Source: Mumia quercus
Lineage (GTDB): Bacteria > Actinomycetota > Actinomycetes > Propionibacteriales > Nocardioidaceae
Assembly: GCF_025506335.1 (NCBI RefSeq)
Contig: NZ_JANZYO010000001.1
Span: 404,074-468,073 of the forward strand
Length of the DNA: 64,000 bases
Direction of reading: 5' to 3'
Positions within the stretch are counted from its first letter, which is position 1. Every line of letters begins with the position of its first letter. Both the position numbers and the translations under genes were made by a program. Below, piece by piece: positions 62,722-64,000 of this stretch. Under the pieces are notes generated by a model, which was not told where the DNA came from, did no database searches, and saw only the letters and a list, made by a program, of their open reading frames with translations.

Positions 62722-64000
62722 CTACTGGGCGAGGCTTGCGATGAGAAGGGCCTGGGCGAGCGCCATGTTCTCGATCTCGGAGGGATCCACGGACTCGTTC
62801 GGCCCGTGGATGTTGGCCCGCGCCGCGTCCTGCGCCCCGATGAGGACGAAGTCGGCCTCGGGGGCCACGTCGCGCAGCGTGTCGAGCAGCGGGATCGAGC
62901 CGCCGGAGCCGACGGTCTCGACCTCTCGTCCGTACGCGGTGGCGAGGGCCTCGCGCATGAGACCGAACGCACGCCCGTCGGTGGGCTGCGAGAAGGGCGG
63001 GCTGACCTTGTCCTCGTGCACGTCGACCTGCACGTGCCACGGCGCCACCGCGCGCAGGTGAGCCATGAGCTTCTCGATGGCGTCGTGCGGGTCCTGTCCC
63101 GGCGGGATGCGCATCGCGACCACGGCACGTGCCGTCGGCTGCAGGACGTTCGACGCTTTGTCGACAGGGACGGCATCCATGCCGAGCACGCTGATCGACG
63201 GCTTCGCCCAGAGGCGGGAGGCGATCGAGCCGGTGCCGACGAGGTCGACACCGTCGAGCACGCCGGCGTTGGCGCGCAGCATCTCCTCCGAGTAGTCGGC
63301 TCCCTCCCAGGCGCCGGACGCGATGCCCTCGACGAGACACGTGCCGTCGTCGTCGATCAGGGTCGCCAGCATCTTGATGAGCGCCATCTGGGCGTCCGGC
63401 GCCGCGCCGCCGAACAACCCCGAGTGCACCGGCTGAGCGAGGGTCCTTACCTCGACCACGGCCTTCACGTGGCCGCGCAGCCCGGTGCTGAGGACCGGCT
63501 CGCCGACAGCGAGGTTGCCCATGTCGGCGACCACCATCACGTCGGCCTGCACCTCGTCGGGGTTCGCCTCGACCCAGCCCTCGAGATGGCTGATCGTCTC
63601 TTCCTCGCCTTCGACGACGAGGCGTACGCCGACCGGCGGCTTGCCGTCGAAGGCGGCCAGCGTCGCGAGGTGGATCGCGATGCCCGACTTGTCGTCCGCC
63701 GCGCCGCGCCCGAAGAGTCGTCCGTCGCGCCACGTGGGGGTGAAGGGCTCGGTTTCCCAGCCCTGCTCCTTCGGGGCAGGCTGGACGTCGTAGTGCGCGT
63801 AGAGGAGCACGGTGGGCCGGCCGTCGGGCGCAGGAAGGTGCGCGGTGACCGCGGGGTACCCCCCGGGCACCTCGGTGATCTCGGCCGGGACTCCGTAGCG
63901 CCCGAAGGCGTCGGCGACGTACTGCGCCATCGCGTTCACGGGATCAGCGGGGAACCCGGGGAACGCGCACGAGGGGAGGGCCACCATCGCTTCGAGGTCT
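62722..64000 (-). CDS. M20-family dipeptidase, 5' truncated by the window edge
   Basis: The frame continues through 64000 (preceding residues read DLEA before MVALPS), so the ATG at 63987 is internal and a few residues are outside. Metal ligands are seen in LLYAHYDVQP (His), GRGAADDKSG (Asp) and VEGEEETIS (catalytic Glu plus ligand). A dimerisation domain follows, with VHSGLFGGA. This is the M20/M25/M40 dipeptidase type, cleaving dipeptides or acyl-amino acids in the cytoplasm. The last residues (ALAQALLIASLAQ) are complete. Confidence 0.92.
   Translation of the reverse strand, partial: DLEAMVALPSCAFPGFPADPVNAMAQYVADAFGRYGVPAEITEVPGGYPAVTAHLPAPDGRPTVLLYAHYDVQPAPKEQGWETEPFTPTWRDGRLFGRGAADDKSGIAIHLATLAAFDGKPPVGVRLVVEGEEETISHLEGWVEANPDEVQADVMVVADMGNLAVGEPVLSTGLRGHVKAVVEVRTLAQPVHSGLFGGAAPDAQMALIKMLATLIDDDGTCLVEGIASGAWEGADYSEEMLRANAGVLDGVDLVGTGSIASRLWAKPSISVLGMDAVPVDKASNVLQPTARAVVAMRIPPGQDPHDAIEKLMAHLRAVAPWHVQVDVHEDKVSPPFSQPTDGRAFGLMREALATAYGREVETVGSGGSIPLLDTLRDVAPEADFVLIGAQDAARANIHGPNESVDPSEIENMALAQALLIASLAQ

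Overview
This is a high-GC chromosomal window from an actinobacterium. GTG starts are common, a maleylpyruvate-isomerase-type (mycothiol-linked) fold is present, and many genes carry a TANNNT box exactly six bases before the start codon (leaderless style). The gene set and frequent CGTACG-type codon pairs fit Nocardioidaceae (a Nocardioides or Mumia-like relative). That placement is an inference, not proven here.

Layout. 0-7 kb: a truncated D-threonine-aldolase/alanine-racemase-fold gene, a DUF3618/holin-like envelope pair, and tRNA-Thr(TGT). A perfect 37-bp copy of the tRNA 3' end lies about 770 bp downstream, bounding a small integrative remnant. Beside it are tandem copies of a serine protease gene's 3' end, then the protease, a frameshifted YbdK-type ligase and an SRPBCC protein. 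7-12 kb: a NarL-type sensor/regulator pair joined to an ABC exporter (FtsX-type permease). 12-21 kb: a phosphatase-fold exoprotein, HD hydrolase, FAD oxidoreductase, methyltransferase, the glutamate decarboxylase/antiporter/lipoprotein operon, an MFS carrier and a lipid-anchored sortase. 21-23 kb: an arginine-hydrolase-like gene overlapping ornithine cyclodeaminase, with helically phased repeats upstream.

23-46 kb is a large catabolic region. It holds a branched-chain-type ABC importer with a fused LivH-LivM permease, a GMC oxidoreductase, an acyl-CoA synthetase, a tandem double-TetR regulator and a second TetR. A beta-oxidation operon (acyl-CoA dehydrogenase, thiolase, FadB) follows, then a GntR regulator. 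Divergent from that regulator is an operon of CaiB/BaiF CoA-transferase, HyuA, HyuB, isochorismatase-family hydrolase and HMG-CoA-lyase-like aldolase. Together they suggest uptake, CoA activation and cleavage of an unidentified carboxylic acid or cyclic amide/ketone.

46-51 kb holds the most unusual unit. An alanyl-tRNA-synthetase paralogue, cut down to the catalytic and tRNA-recognition part, is coupled by a 4-bp overlap to polyphosphate kinase 2. Divergent from it is a membrane protein that joins a rhomboid-like N-terminus to a DUF2156 (MprF-type) aminoacyl-lipid transferase domain. This looks like a dedicated supply of aminoacyl-tRNA for lipid modification, comparable in logic to mycobacterial LysX. 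Beside it is a KAS III homologue lacking its nucleophilic cysteine.

51-64 kb: a cyclase plus thiamine-diphosphate enzyme pair, a CDP-glycerol-type glycerophosphotransferase, a 600-residue acyl-CoA dehydrogenase behind a TetR-style palindrome, a DmpA-family peptidase, an SDR, an OhrR-like MarR regulator, and a coiled-coil HeH-domain protein followed by tiny membrane proteins. A Dcu-type C4-dicarboxylate transporter and an M20 dipeptidase cut by the right edge complete the window.
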